64,000 nt of DNA, taken from the NCBI GenBank assembly GCA_024280215.1, contig JAJRQO010000028.1, positions 1-64,000 of the forward strand, written 5' to 3'. Below the pieces are notes generated by a model that searched no databases, had not been told where the DNA came from, and saw only the letters and a list, made by a program, of their open reading frames with translations. Shown here piece after piece: positions 56,010 through 64,000 of this stretch. Made by a program: the position numbers and the translations under genes. This DNA is from Candidatus Zixiibacteriota bacterium (GTDB lineage: Bacteria > Zixibacteria > MSB-5A5 > GN15 > FEB-12). Position 1 is the first letter of the stretch. The number at the start of each line of letters is the position of its first letter.

Positions 56010-56918
56010 ATGATTCGACTACACTCATTACCAAAAGTACTTCTTCTTCTTGCTGTATTAGTCTTTTTCTCAGCTAATACGATTTATTTTCTTGAAGCGA
56101 ACGCTACAAGTAATCATGAAGATATCAACAAGCAGTTTTATTTTGATTTTTCAACAGTAAAAAAAGGACCTTACTTAAATCTCAAAGCTGCTTTGTTAAT
56201 AGACTACTCCAACGGCAATGTTTTGTACTCAAAAAACTCTGAAAAGAAAAGATCAATCGCATCACTTTCAAAGCTTGTCACAGCTATGGTACTGCTCGAC
56301 CACAAAGTCAACTTAGACTCTGTCGTTGCAATCTCCAAAGCTGATGCTCGCAACTCATCTAAGTCCAGACTACGAAGAGGTTACCAACTCACCGTTCGTG
56401 ACTTACTCCATGCTTCACTACTAAGTTCAGATAACAGAGCTGCTCGTGCATTAGCACGGGCAACCTCTGGTTCAATTAAAGCGTTTGCTGTTGAAATGAA
56501 TAAAAAAGTCAAAGAACTCGGACTTAAAAACACAATCTTTTTTGAACCATCGGGTCTAGACAAAAGAAACATGTCGACAGCTATTGAAATTGCAAAAATT
56601 GTACAATACAGTTATGAATACCCAATCATTCAAAAAATCACCCAAAAGAAAAACTACTACGTAAAAGTCAGAAACAAAAAAAATAAAAAACTTCAGATGG
56701 TCAATACAAATCGCATCATTCATTCTAAGTACAAAGTTTTAGCAGGCAAAACAGGATATATCAAAGCGTCTGATTACTGTTTGACTACCATCGTAAAAAA
56801 CAAAAAAGGGGAGAAGCTGACGTTAGTTGTCCTCGGTGTACCTGGTGATAAACTCCGTTTCAAAGAAGCGAGAAAGCTCATTGACTGGGGCTTCAGACAA
56901 CTCAAAAAATCGTCATAA
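56010..56918 (+). CDS. dacA: D-alanyl-D-alanine carboxypeptidase (DacA/PBP5 family, S11)
   Basis: 302 residues from ATG 56010, one base after the permease stop. An in-frame ATG at 55959 lies inside the permease gene. A signal/anchor segment (LLLLAVLVFFSANTIYF) precedes the S11 catalytic domain: Ser85-xx-Lys88 (ASLSKLVTAM), Ser140-Asp-Asn142 (LSSDNRAARALAR) and Lys247-Thr-Gly249 (LAGKTGYIKASDY). There is no PBP5 C-terminal domain. It trims the stem peptide of peptidoglycan in the periplasm. Confidence 0.93.
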   Translation: MIRLHSLPKVLLLLAVLVFFSANTIYFLEANATSNHEDINKQFYFDFSTVKKGPYLNLKAALLIDYSNGNVLYSKNSEKKRSIASLSKLVTAMVLLDHKVNLDSVVAISKADARNSSKSRLRRGYQLTVRDLLHASLLSSDNRAARALARATSGSIKAFAVEMNKKVKELGLKNTIFFEPSGLDKRNMSTAIEIAKIVQYSYEYPIIQKITQKKNYYVKVRNKKNKKLQMVNTNRIIHSKYKVLAGKTGYIKASDYCLTTIVKNKKGEKLTLVVLGVPGDKLRFKEARKLIDWGFRQLKKSS

Positions 56919-56954
56919 ATTTCCCTTAGGATATTCTTAGCTTTACTTTATATT

Positions 56955-56977
56955 AACCTTTCTAACAATGAAAGGTT
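56955..56977 (+). promoter_or_regulatory. hairpin covering the epimerase ribosome binding site
   Basis: AACCTTTC / GAAAGGTT form an 8-bp stem around TAACAAT. The right arm holds the AAAGG ribosome site eight bases ahead of ATG 56984, so folding would hide it. It might also be a weak terminator for dacA, but no T-run follows. Confidence 0.45.
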
Positions 56978-56983
56978 TTACCT

Positions 56984-57958
56984 ATGATTCAGACAGTCAT
57001 GGTTACCGGTTCATCTGGAACTGTCGGAACAGCTTTAGTTTTAGATTTACTCTCACAAGGATACAATGTCATCCCGCTTGATATGAAACCTTCGATGTGG
57101 GACGACAAAATAAACAAAAAAACTATCCTACATGACCTAAGAAAACCTCTAACTTTAATTGGTAAACGTAAAATTCCCGATATTATTATCCATCTTGCTT
57201 CAAACGCTCGTGTACACGATTTAGTCGTTGATCCCCAAAAAGCATTAGACAACTACATTATGACCCATAATATCTTAGAATACGCTCGTCTCAACAAAGT
57301 ACAACGCTTTGTCTTTTCATCATCTCGAGAAGTCTATGGTGAGTCTCGATCAAACATAAAACGGTCTGAAGATTCCACGCATGTTACCAAGATTAAATCA
57401 CCATACACCGCCTCAAAATTCGCCTCAGAAGCACTCATCCATTCCTATGGAGAATGTTACGATATAAACCCTGTCATTGTCAGACTTTCAAATGTCTACG
57501 GTCGCTTTGATGTCTCCGAGCGAGCAGTGCCGCTCTTTATCTATTACGCCAAACGGAACCGTACTATCAATATCTTTGGAGCAGAGAAGAAGCTTGACTT
57601 TACCTACACCGATGATGCTATTGATGGACTATTGCGTATTATAAAAAAATATGACAAAATTGCCCCGAACACATTCAACATTACTCTTGGTAAAGGTCGG
57701 AAAATTATCGATATTGCTAAAATTATCATTAAAGAGATGAATTCTGAAAGTCAGCTTGTCATAGGTGATAAACGGACAGGCGAGATTTCGACTTTTGTCG
57801 CAAATATTTCTCATGCATTTAACCTCTTAGGCTATAACCCTAAAATTTCTGCCAATGAAGGTATTAAGTTGAATATTGAATGGTATCTGGAAGCAATGAA
57901 AGATCGTCGTTACTATGAAAGTCAGGTTCGTGACCTCAAACGTCGTGGATGGGCTTAA
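56984..57958 (+). CDS. NAD-dependent sugar epimerase/dehydratase (extended SDR)
   Basis: 324 residues. The NAD-binding GSSGTVGTALV is at 9-19, and the catalytic set is Ser113 (FSSSREVYG) with Tyr141-xxx-Lys145 (SPYTASKFASEA). It also has VRLSNVYGRFD and FTYTDDAIDGLLRII. This places it with UDP-glucose 4-epimerase/dTDP-glucose dehydratase-like enzymes that act on nucleotide sugars. Its stop codon lies inside the palindrome at 57954. Converges with a GT2 gene. Confidence 0.92.
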   Translation: MIQTVMVTGSSGTVGTALVLDLLSQGYNVIPLDMKPSMWDDKINKKTILHDLRKPLTLIGKRKIPDIIIHLASNARVHDLVVDPQKALDNYIMTHNILEYARLNKVQRFVFSSSREVYGESRSNIKRSEDSTHVTKIKSPYTASKFASEALIHSYGECYDINPVIVRLSNVYGRFDVSERAVPLFIYYAKRNRTINIFGAEKKLDFTYTDDAIDGLLRIIKKYDKIAPNTFNITLGKGRKIIDIAKIIIKEMNSESQLVIGDKRTGEISTFVANISHAFNLLGYNPKISANEGIKLNIEWYLEAMKDRRYYESQVRDLKRRGWA

Positions 57959-57972
57959 AGTGTTACTTTAAG
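57954..57972. repeat. 19-base palindrome CTTAAAGTGTTACTTTAAG
   Basis: A perfect 8-bp inverted repeat with loop GTT that contains the TAA stop of the epimerase gene. The exact reverse complement of the same 19 bases lies inside leuS at 59259-59277, and a near copy ends the response regulator gene at 26553. It may double as a hairpin between the convergent genes. Confidence 0.8.
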
Positions 57973-57975
57973 TGA

Positions 57976-58665
57976 TTATCTTAATAGATTGTATTTAATA
58001 ATACACCAAATTGCTCGTACACCATCTTTCCAACCAATTTTCTTACCCTCATCATACGTACGACCATAATATGAAATTCCAACTTCATAGATCCGTACAT
58101 TCTTTTTGGCAAGTTTAGCAGTAATCTCTGGCTCAAAGCCAAACCGATTTTCTTCAATTGTAATAGACTGAATAATCTCCCGACGAAAAGCCTTATAACA
58201 GGTCTCCATATCAGTCAGATTGATATTGGTGAACATATTTGATAATATAGTTAGAAATTGATTTCCAACATAATGCCAGTAATAGACAACACGGTGGGGA
58301 CCACCACCAATAAATCGTGAACCATAGACAACATCAGCCTTATCATTTATAATTGGAGTTATCACGTTAGGATATTCATTTGGGTCGTATTCCAAATCAG
58401 CATCCTGCACAATCACAATTTCACCTGTCGCAGCAGCAAATCCTCTGCGAAGAGCCGCACCTTTGCCATAGTTACGTTCCTGTAATAGAATTTGATCAAC
58501 AGAATCTTTTAAACTCCCAGAATACAAATCACGAGTCCCATCAGTAGAGAAGTCATCGACGATGATTATTTCGATATTTTCAACTGGAGATTTACGCACC
58601 GCATCAACAAGCTCGACAAGAGTGGAGACTTCATTATAAACTGGAATAATAACTGACAGTTTCAC
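57976..58665 (-). CDS. family 2 glycosyltransferase (dolichyl-/polyprenyl-phosphate sugar transferase-like)
   Basis: 229 residues. The GT-A fold starts with [20 protein letters not shown]. The nucleotide-sugar site [10 protein letters not shown] and acidic motif [13 protein letters not shown] are present, with [19 protein letters not shown] and [12 protein letters not shown] further on. The plan is that of DPM1-like GT2 enzymes with no membrane tail. It probably makes a polyprenyl-phosphate sugar for envelope glycans; the neighbouring epimerase may supply the activated sugar. Confidence 0.9.
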   Translation of the reverse strand: MKLSVIIPVYNEVSTLVELVDAVRKSPVENIEIIIVDDFSTDGTRDLYSGSLKDSVDQILLQERNYGKGAALRRGFAAATGEIVIVQDADLEYDPNEYPNVITPIINDKADVVYGSRFIGGGPHRVVYYWHYVGNQFLTILSNMFTNINLTDMETCYKAFRREIIQSITIEENRFGFEPEITAKLAKKNVRIYEVGISYYGRTYDEGKKIGWKDGVRAIWCIIKYNLLR

Positions 58666-58754
58666 TTAACCATAATGTCCTATAATATATATTATGTTAA
58701 CATAAAGATTTTGGTGTATGTGTCAAAATATGTTATGTAAACTAAATTCACGAA

Positions 58755-61229
58755 TTAGCCTTTCACGACAATATTGAATATCCGACCTTTTACAAAGATA
58801 ATCTTTACGATATCTTTTCCTTCGGTGTAGCTTTTTACTTTTTCAGACTTAAAGGCTATCGCTTCAGCAGTTTTTTGGTTGCAATCCATAGGAATCTCTA
58901 TCTCATCACGAAGTTTCCCATTTATCTGTACTCCAATCACAACGGTATCCTTCACAATCGCTGACTCATCACAAACTGGCCAGTTAGACTTAAAAATAGA
59001 ATTTTCAAACCCAGCAAATTTCCAAACTTCCTCAGCCAAATGTGGCATCAATGGTGCTGACATCTGAAATGTCTTTAATATCAAAAAATCATTAAATTGG
59101 TCATTTGTAATTTTATCCGAATCATAATCACGCACCAACTCCATCAATCCGGAAATCGCCGTATTAAACTGAAGTCTTTCAAAAGAATCCGAAACTTGCT
59201 TGATAACCTGATTCAGCTTTATATACAGTGAATACTCAAACTCATCCAAATTATCACGCTTAAAGTAACACTTTAAGTCTGGCTTCGAGTTTCGTAATTT
59301 TTCATGCATCGGAAACAATTTGTTTACCGTAAATTTTTCAACCCCAGTAACCGAATCAGATGACCATAAAACTTCTTTGTCAGAAGGTGCCGTGAAAAAC
59401 ATCGCAAGTCTCGAAACATCAACACCACGTTCTTCCATCAATCCAATCGGAGATGTCACATTGCCTTTAGATTTTGACATCACATCACCATTTGAATCAC
59501 AAACCATTCCATGATTAAACAACCGCTTAGCAGGCTCTGAATCATTAACCCAGCCAATATCTTTTAAGAATTTCTGGAAAAAACGGAAATATATCAAATG
59601 CCCCGTCGCATGCGTTATCCCGCCAACATACAAATCAACAGGCATATATTGAGCCACTTTTTCTTTCATAAATGGAACTGAGTCATTTTTTGAATCAATA
59701 TACCGCAAAAAATACCAAGACGAACAAACAAAGGTATCCATCGTGTCTGAATCAAGCTCCGCTTCTCCCCCACATTTAGGGCAAAGGGTGTTAATATACT
59801 CAGGTACATCAGCAAGTGGCGAACGACCTTTCGGCTTAAAATCTTTCACTTTTGGAAGCTCAACAGGCAGTTTTTCCTCAGGAATTGGAACCGTGCCGCA
59901 ATCTTTACAATGCACAATCGGTATCGGACAACCCCAGTACCGCTGACGTGATATCGACCAATCTTTCAATTTGAAATTTACTTTATGACAACCAAATTTT
60001 TCTTTTTCAGCAAAATCTATGACCGCTTTAATCGCTTTTTTACCAACCAAACCATTAAACTGACCAGAGTTTACCATCACGCCATAATCGGTATATGCGT
60101 CATCCATCTCATTACTATCTAAAACTGTATCTTTGTCTGGATGAATCACTACTTTGATGTCAATGCCATACTTTTTCGCAAATGCAAAGTCTCGTGTATC
60201 ATGTGCTGGCACCGCCATCACAACTCCGGTACCATAGCCAGCCAAAACATAATCAGCCACCCAAAGCTCAACTTTTTCACCATTGTATGGGTTAATCGCA
60301 TATTTACCTGTAAAGACACCATCTTTTTCATCGGTCGCAGATGAACGTTCAATATCAGAACGAGTCATTGCTTTTTTCTTATACTCTTCAACTTTGGGTT
60401 TAAAATCACCCTCTATATTAAGTGAGTCTAATATCTCCGCTTCGGGGGCGATTGCCATAAAAGTTACCCCAAATATCGTATCAGGGCGAGTCGTATAAAT
60501 CGCAATAGATTCATCAGAGCCATCAATTTTAAAATTTATCTCAGCACCATACGAACGACCAATCCATTCTCGTTGCATTGTCTTAACATTTTCTGGCCAT
60601 TCAGGAAGCGTATCTAAATCATCTACAAGTCTATCAGCATAATCAGTTATTTTGAAATACCATTGGTTCTGATCTTTCTTGACAACTTCGGTTCCACACC
60701 GTTCACATTTTCCATCTTTAACCTGTTCATTGGCAAGTACCGTTTTATCTTCTGGACACCAGTTGACAAATCCACGCTTGCGATACGCCAAACCTTTTTT
60801 ATAAAGTTGAATAAACATCCATTGCGTCCATTTGTAATAATCTGGAAAACAGGATGCAATCTCGCGTGACCAATCAAATGAAATACCTACTTTTTGGAGT
60901 GTCTCTCTTGAGATTTTTATATTTTTTTCAGTCCAGTCAGACGGATGAATATCTCGTTGAATCGCGGCACGCTCTGCTGGCAGACCAAATGCATCCCATC
61001 CAAACGGATGCAACACATCCTTGCCAAGCATCATCTGCTGACGGGCAATCGCGTCACCGATTATATAGTTTCTGAAATGCCCCATGTGAATATCACCAGA
61101 TGGATATGCAAACATAACCAGCATGTAAAATTTATTCTTAGGGTCGGCTTTATCGGGAGCTTGGTAGAGTGATGTCTCATCCCAATGCTTTTGCCACTTC
61201 GTTTCTATCTCTTTAAAATTGTATTCCAT
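58755..61229 (-). CDS. leuS: leucyl-tRNA synthetase
   Basis: 824 residues, the usual bacterial length. The HIGH-type motif is YPSGDIHMGHFRNYIIGDA (about 42-60), the CP1 editing domain includes GTGVVMAVPAHDTRDFAFA, the zinc-type knuckle is CPKCGGEAELDSDTMDTF, the KMSKS motif is VMSKSKGNV near 573, and the anticodon-binding helices follow. It charges tRNA-Leu and clears mischarged products. A 19-base palindrome interrupts the region between KMSKS and the anticodon-binding domain (encoding LKCYFK); that stretch is variable in the family, so the enzyme is probably intact. Confidence 0.97.
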   Translation of the reverse strand: MEYNFKEIETKWQKHWDETSLYQAPDKADPKNKFYMLVMFAYPSGDIHMGHFRNYIIGDAIARQQMMLGKDVLHPFGWDAFGLPAERAAIQRDIHPSDWTEKNIKISRETLQKVGISFDWSREIASCFPDYYKWTQWMFIQLYKKGLAYRKRGFVNWCPEDKTVLANEQVKDGKCERCGTEVVKKDQNQWYFKITDYADRLVDDLDTLPEWPENVKTMQREWIGRSYGAEINFKIDGSDESIAIYTTRPDTIFGVTFMAIAPEAEILDSLNIEGDFKPKVEEYKKKAMTRSDIERSSATDEKDGVFTGKYAINPYNGEKVELWVADYVLAGYGTGVVMAVPAHDTRDFAFAKKYGIDIKVVIHPDKDTVLDSNEMDDAYTDYGVMVNSGQFNGLVGKKAIKAVIDFAEKEKFGCHKVNFKLKDWSISRQRYWGCPIPIVHCKDCGTVPIPEEKLPVELPKVKDFKPKGRSPLADVPEYINTLCPKCGGEAELDSDTMDTFVCSSWYFLRYIDSKNDSVPFMKEKVAQYMPVDLYVGGITHATGHLIYFRFFQKFLKDIGWVNDSEPAKRLFNHGMVCDSNGDVMSKSKGNVTSPIGLMEERGVDVSRLAMFFTAPSDKEVLWSSDSVTGVEKFTVNKLFPMHEKLRNSKPDLKCYFKRDNLDEFEYSLYIKLNQVIKQVSDSFERLQFNTAISGLMELVRDYDSDKITNDQFNDFLILKTFQMSAPLMPHLAEEVWKFAGFENSIFKSNWPVCDESAIVKDTVVIGVQINGKLRDEIEIPMDCNQKTAEAIAFKSEKVKSYTEGKDIVKIIFVKGRIFNIVVKG
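59259..59277. repeat. inverted copy of 19-base palindrome inside leuS
   Basis: CTTAAAGTAACACTTTAAG, the exact reverse complement of the element at 57954-57972, read in frame within leuS. Confidence 0.8.
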
Positions 61230-61252
61230 AATATATTGTCAACTTTCAAACT

Positions 61253-61276
61253 GTCACCCTGAGCTTGTCGAAGGGC
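61253..61276. repeat. dispersed repeat GTCACCCTGAGCTTGTCGAAGGGC
   Basis: Same GAGCTTGTCGAAG core as at 49715-49739. The arms here are CCCT / AGGG rather than CATACT / AGTATG, so both arms have changed together and pairing is kept. Confidence 0.7.
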
Positions 61277-61364
61277 TTTCCATCTTATCCGTTATCGTCA
61301 TAAATTCAAGAAAGAAAAGTAAGAAAAATTCTGCCAATAGGCAAGTATTATGTATTATGAGTAG

Positions 61365-61403
61365 GTCGAAACCATCTACACATTAAGTGTCTGTGGTTTC
61401 GAC
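61365..61403. repeat. palindrome GTCGAAACCA / TGGTTTCGAC
   Basis: A perfect 10-bp inverted repeat (61365-61374 with 61394-61403) around a 19-base loop, 40 bases beyond the stop of the minus-strand gene at 61443. It could end transcription, but no T-run follows. It resembles the palindrome at 397-421. Confidence 0.6.
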
Positions 61404-61442
61404 ATATTTAGATTACTCCGCCCCGATTTAGATATTAAAAAT

Positions 61443-61856
61443 TTACTTCTTATCAACTGCTAACATACTACCAAAACAGACTGCAGGATAATACCCAACC
61501 ACCGTAATAACTATCAACCATACAGGATGCGGTATCATAAACATATTCAATGCGGAAAATAATAATAAGACACCAGCAATGACATAGCTGTTGAATTTCC
61601 AATTGACAGTATCAATTTTTCTACTTACAAACCCACCAACAAAAGCACCCATCATCCATCCCGCCCATAAAGATATAAAAGCACCAATAGGCATTGACTT
61701 CACATGTTCAGTATAAAGTTTTGACAATGTTTCCCAATCAGCACCATCTACTCCCTGAGGTGGTGGATAATACATATGGTTTACATATTCACATATCCAA
61801 ACCGTTATTGATGCGGCAACAATCCCACTCAAGATAGCCAAAATCTTTTTTTTCAT
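61443..61856 (-). CDS. four-helix membrane protein, unknown
   Basis: 137 residues. Four hydrophobic segments: ILAILSGIVAASITVWICEY, GAFISLWAGWMMGAFVGGFV, YVIAGVLLLFSALNMFMI and WLIVITVVGYYPAVCFGSML. The first loop has a conserved-looking YYPPPQGVDGADW. Small proteins of this plan occur widely in Bacteroidota without known function. The start codon follows AAAAAGGAGAATCG. Confidence 0.72.
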   Translation of the reverse strand: MKKKILAILSGIVAASITVWICEYVNHMYYPPPQGVDGADWETLSKLYTEHVKSMPIGAFISLWAGWMMGAFVGGFVSRKIDTVNWKFNSYVIAGVLLLFSALNMFMIPHPVWLIVITVVGYYPAVCFGSMLAVDKK

Positions 61857-61998
61857 CGATTCTCCTTTTTCTCTGTTTAATTAGATAAAAGAAGATAGTA
61901 ATTGTCTACTATTACTGTCAAGAATTATTTTAGTATGTGACACTCCCCTCACTTGTGGTCTGTTTCCCGAGGGGACTAAGGGGAGTTTGCTTTTGTAG

Positions 61999-62018
61999 GG
62001 AACAGGCTTGCCTGTTCC
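61999..62018. repeat. hairpin GGAACAGGC / GCCTGTTCC
   Basis: A perfect 9-bp stem with a TT loop in a gene-free region; part of the intergenic repeat cluster. Confidence 0.6.
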
Positions 62019-62048
62019 GCATATTATGAATGTTCAACCACACCCCTT

Positions 62049-62065
62049 CCCGTGCTTGACACGGG
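62049..62065. repeat. CTTGA-loop hairpin CCCGTG-CTTGA-CACGGG
   Basis: A perfect 6-bp stem, followed by GGATCCAG-type flank. Same loop as 62100-62114 and, inverted, 63962-63978, with different stem bases. Confidence 0.7.
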
Positions 62066-62099
62066 ATCCAGTCCTACAAGCAAAGCAGATATTGTCATT

Positions 62100-62114
62100 C
62101 CCAACTTGATTGGG
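62100..62114. repeat. CTTGA-loop hairpin CCCAA-CTTGA-TTGGG
   Basis: A 5-bp perfect stem with the same loop, preceded by GTCATT and followed by TGTCCAG. Stem bases differ from the first copy but pairing is kept. Confidence 0.7.
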
Positions 62115-62354
62115 TGTCCAGAAAAATGGCTTCGTTTTCTGAAACCAGAGTTTTTTGTATAGCTTTTGTATTGATTACAATTGTAGAATGCGAAAATGTT
62201 TGTATAATAAAATTATTCCGAATAAAAGAATTCACACAGAACGAGCAATAAAAGTAAACTACATTTTGTTTGTATCGAAACTGATTTGATTAAGTAGCAG
62301 ACGAGAATGATTACCACCTACTTACAAAATCTTTCCCACAACACATAGTAACTT

Positions 62355-63749
62355 TCATACTTCTCTACTACCCCTACAACCTTCAGATCTATATTGAGTA
62401 CAACCCCAAAATTCTTTCCATTTTTGTCCTGGGTAAGGTTTTAAAAGTTTCATTGGGCTATCACATAAAGGACATAATGGTTTATTGGATTTATATTTAT
62501 AATTTGTTTTAACGTTTTTTGATTTTACCTTTGAATCAGATAACATACTAGTAAAGGCATTATCTGTTCGTGTGGAAAGCATATCCCACCTAGAATACCA
62601 AATACCTTTATTTCTTTTTATATTAAGAAGTTCAGCTAGTCTTGGACCTGTTTCTTCAGTTAGTTCCTTTGTACCACTCCAATTTTGATCACATGAGTTG
62701 CAATGAACATTTACATAAGCATTAACTGATATCGCAATGTTTTCACTCTTACACAAAGGGCAAGATAAAGAATGAAATATTTTAATCTTATTCAATTCTT
62801 CAAATGTAGTTAACTCTAATCGTCTGATATGTGGTCGAACTTTATGGTAACCCTCACTTGACCTATTGTGTCTCGAATGACCTCTAACTATTGTAAAATA
62901 CCTAGTCTTGATTTTACCCCATATCCCATCATGTCCAATATCGGGTTCAAGGGCATGATGGAATTCACATAATGTTACTAAATTATTTGGTACATGCTCT
63001 CCACCTTGAGAGACCGGTATTTTATGATGAATGTGTAAATAATCAGAACGAGACGGACAACCAGATACCTGACAATGATTACCATCCCTTCTTAAAACGA
63101 CCTTTCGTAAATAATCCCAAAAGGGTGGATATCCAGGCCAGTTATTAAATACTTTTAGAATTTTATAGTCATCTTTAGATAACTGGACGTTAGGCTCATG
63201 AAAATGCTTTAGAGAAGGTTTCTTAGGTTCTGGATAATTTTTCTCCCACTCTTTTTTTTGTCTATTCCAAATCTCTATTTTCTTTATTTGTTCTTTTTTA
63301 AAGTAGAATGAAAAAAGAGACAGACTTATAGGAACTACAATAAAACCAATATGAATTAAAAGTAAAAAGAGTGATAACCATGCAAAAATAGTTAATGGAG
63401 TATCTTCTGAATGATAACCAAATTTTTGTGCTAAATCGAGATAAGCTAATCGCCTTGATTCTATCTCTGTTAAATAGTTTCTTCTTCTTTTCTCATATTT
63501 CTGAGGGAACGTGATAGTTGAGACTGTTAAAAGACAGGTTTTACATAAATATGATTTATCGTTTAGTCTTAAACCTGGTCCTAGCTTGCTACTACAAAGA
63601 ATGCAGGGCGTGTTTCCAGTTTGCACCTTACTCGAATTGGAAACTTCATTTTTTTCTATAAGTTTATCAAGGTTTACATTAGATAAAAATAATTTTGGAT
63701 TGAATGACGAATGCCATTTATCTATAGTCAAATTAAACTCCTCAGACAT
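62355..63749 (-). CDS. membrane-linked HNH endonuclease-like protein with zinc ribbons
   Basis: 464 residues. A first zinc knuckle (CILCSSKLGPGLRLNDKSYL then CKTC) lies near 49-72. Two membrane segments occupy about 117-150 (FAWLSLFLLLIHIGFIVV, SLSLFSFYF). An HNH nuclease domain is near 210-275: CQVSGCP, then LHIHHKIPVSQGGEHVPNNL and VTLCEFHH. A second ribbon (CPLCKSENIA ... CNSC) and a topoisomerase-type C-terminal zinc finger (CPLCDSPMKLL ... WGCTQYRSEGC) follow. HNH residues are present, so DNA cleavage is likely. The combination of membrane anchor, HNH and topoisomerase-type ribbon is not one I know. A defence or DNA-uptake role is possible but unproven. Confidence 0.78.
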   Translation of the reverse strand: MSEEFNLTIDKWHSSFNPKLFLSNVNLDKLIEKNEVSNSSKVQTGNTPCILCSSKLGPGLRLNDKSYLCKTCLLTVSTITFPQKYEKRRRNYLTEIESRRLAYLDLAQKFGYHSEDTPLTIFAWLSLFLLLIHIGFIVVPISLSLFSFYFKKEQIKKIEIWNRQKKEWEKNYPEPKKPSLKHFHEPNVQLSKDDYKILKVFNNWPGYPPFWDYLRKVVLRRDGNHCQVSGCPSRSDYLHIHHKIPVSQGGEHVPNNLVTLCEFHHALEPDIGHDGIWGKIKTRYFTIVRGHSRHNRSSEGYHKVRPHIRRLELTTFEELNKIKIFHSLSCPLCKSENIAISVNAYVNVHCNSCDQNWSGTKELTEETGPRLAELLNIKRNKGIWYSRWDMLSTRTDNAFTSMLSDSKVKSKNVKTNYKYKSNKPLCPLCDSPMKLLKPYPGQKWKEFWGCTQYRSEGCRGSREV

Positions 63750-63835
63750 TAAACATATAAAACATAGTCCAACATGTCAAACAGTGAAATATTCAAATAG
63801 AGATTTATAAAGTGGATAATGTTTGAGGTTGCCGC

Positions 63836-63850
63836 GGGTGGCAGACACCC
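63836..63850. repeat. hairpin GGGTG-GCAGA-CACCC
   Basis: A perfect 5-bp GC-rich stem in the intergenic region, in a GC-rich patch (GCCGCGGGTGGCAGACACCC) unlike its surroundings. Confidence 0.5.
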
Positions 63851-63961
63851 TCGTCTACCCATGAACGTCCATCACTTTCACTATAACATCTTACTGTTTT
63901 CGCATCACATCTCATTCTATGAATTACTTGATTTTGAAAGAGGAAAACAACAATGTTGGTT

Positions 63962-63978
63962 CCCCGATCAAGTCGGGG
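63962..63978. repeat. inverted CTTGA-loop hairpin CCCCGA-TCAAG-TCGGGG
   Basis: A perfect 6-bp stem whose loop TCAAG is the reverse complement of CTTGA, so this is the third member of that family, in opposite orientation to the copies at 62049 and 62100. Confidence 0.7.
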
Positions 63979-64000
63979 ATGGTTTAGAGGGTGGGATTAC

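Larger units (their letters stand above)
61857..62354. other. repeat-rich intergenic region
   Basis: 498 bases with no gene. It holds a palindrome ACTCCCCT / AGGGGAGT (61942-61949 with 61979-61986), the hairpin at 61999-62018, and two CTTGA-loop hairpins (62049 and 62100). It looks like a site where short mobile palindromes accumulate. Confidence 0.6.
63750..64000. other. gene-free end of window with palindromes
   Basis: About 250 bases with the HNH promoter region and two short hairpins, listed separately. No coding frame is convincing. Confidence 0.45.

Noticed and set aside
1-64000. CRISPR array
   Set aside because: The short repeats seen are isolated palindromes, not regularly spaced identical repeats with unique spacers, and no cas gene is present.

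Overview
The window is AT-rich (roughly 35 percent GC by eye) and almost entirely protein coding. Several traits point to the FCB (Fibrobacterota-Chlorobiota-Bacteroidota) supergroup, and most specifically to candidate phylum Zixibacteria or a near relative. One secreted protein ends in a type IX secretion C-terminal domain (NPFNPST ... GIYLYKL). Another ends in a dockerin-like tail of the CCxGxRGNVD / VDIGDLVYLVA / FQGG kind that I associate with Zixibacteria. The phylum call is an inference from these motifs; no marker gene was compared.

Layout. 1-140 is the tail of an IS3-family element. 451-9651 holds a YbdG-like MscS channel, a nitroreductase, a DUF3524 queuosine-tRNA mannosyltransferase homologue behind an Ig-domain lipoprotein, an apparent selenoprotein (in-frame TGA in a TGA-x-x-Cys motif), and a small calcium-binding-type protein coupled to an outer-membrane barrel. 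9749-18000 holds a frameshifted CoA-transferase, a DEAD-box helicase with an SR-like tail and a 1,488-residue exported protein. 18120-26557 is an ABC-2 exporter operon (PDZ protein, NEW3-like membrane protein, ATPase, two permeases) divergent from a histidine kinase/response regulator pair, with helically phased GTTAA repeats between them. 26680-36335 holds a porin-chemoreceptor-CheW operon, a GAF/PAS/LuxR regulator and a GC-rich mosaic T9SS cargo protein.

36345-46509 contains a recombinase-like remnant beside tRNA-Leu(CAA), PBP1A, tyrS, a lipoprotein/MscS operon and an OmpA-like lipoprotein. 46606-49487 is a sugar ABC importer lacking its ATPase. 49818-52798 is a tightly coupled cassette of four membrane genes of unknown function plus a 42-residue zinc ribbon. 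52920-61229 holds a DUF72 protein, a NatAB-type exporter, a DacA-type carboxypeptidase, a sugar-nucleotide epimerase, a GT2 transferase and leuS. 61443-64000 is an accessory end with several palindromic repeats and a membrane-linked HNH/zinc-ribbon protein.

Much of the gene content concerns the envelope: lipoproteins, MscS channels, cell-wall enzymes, ABC exporters and secreted adhesin-like proteins. Intergenic regions carry several families of short palindromes that recur within the window. The strongest leads are the candidate selenoprotein, the four-membrane-gene cassette, and the phased operator between the exporter operon and its two-component system.
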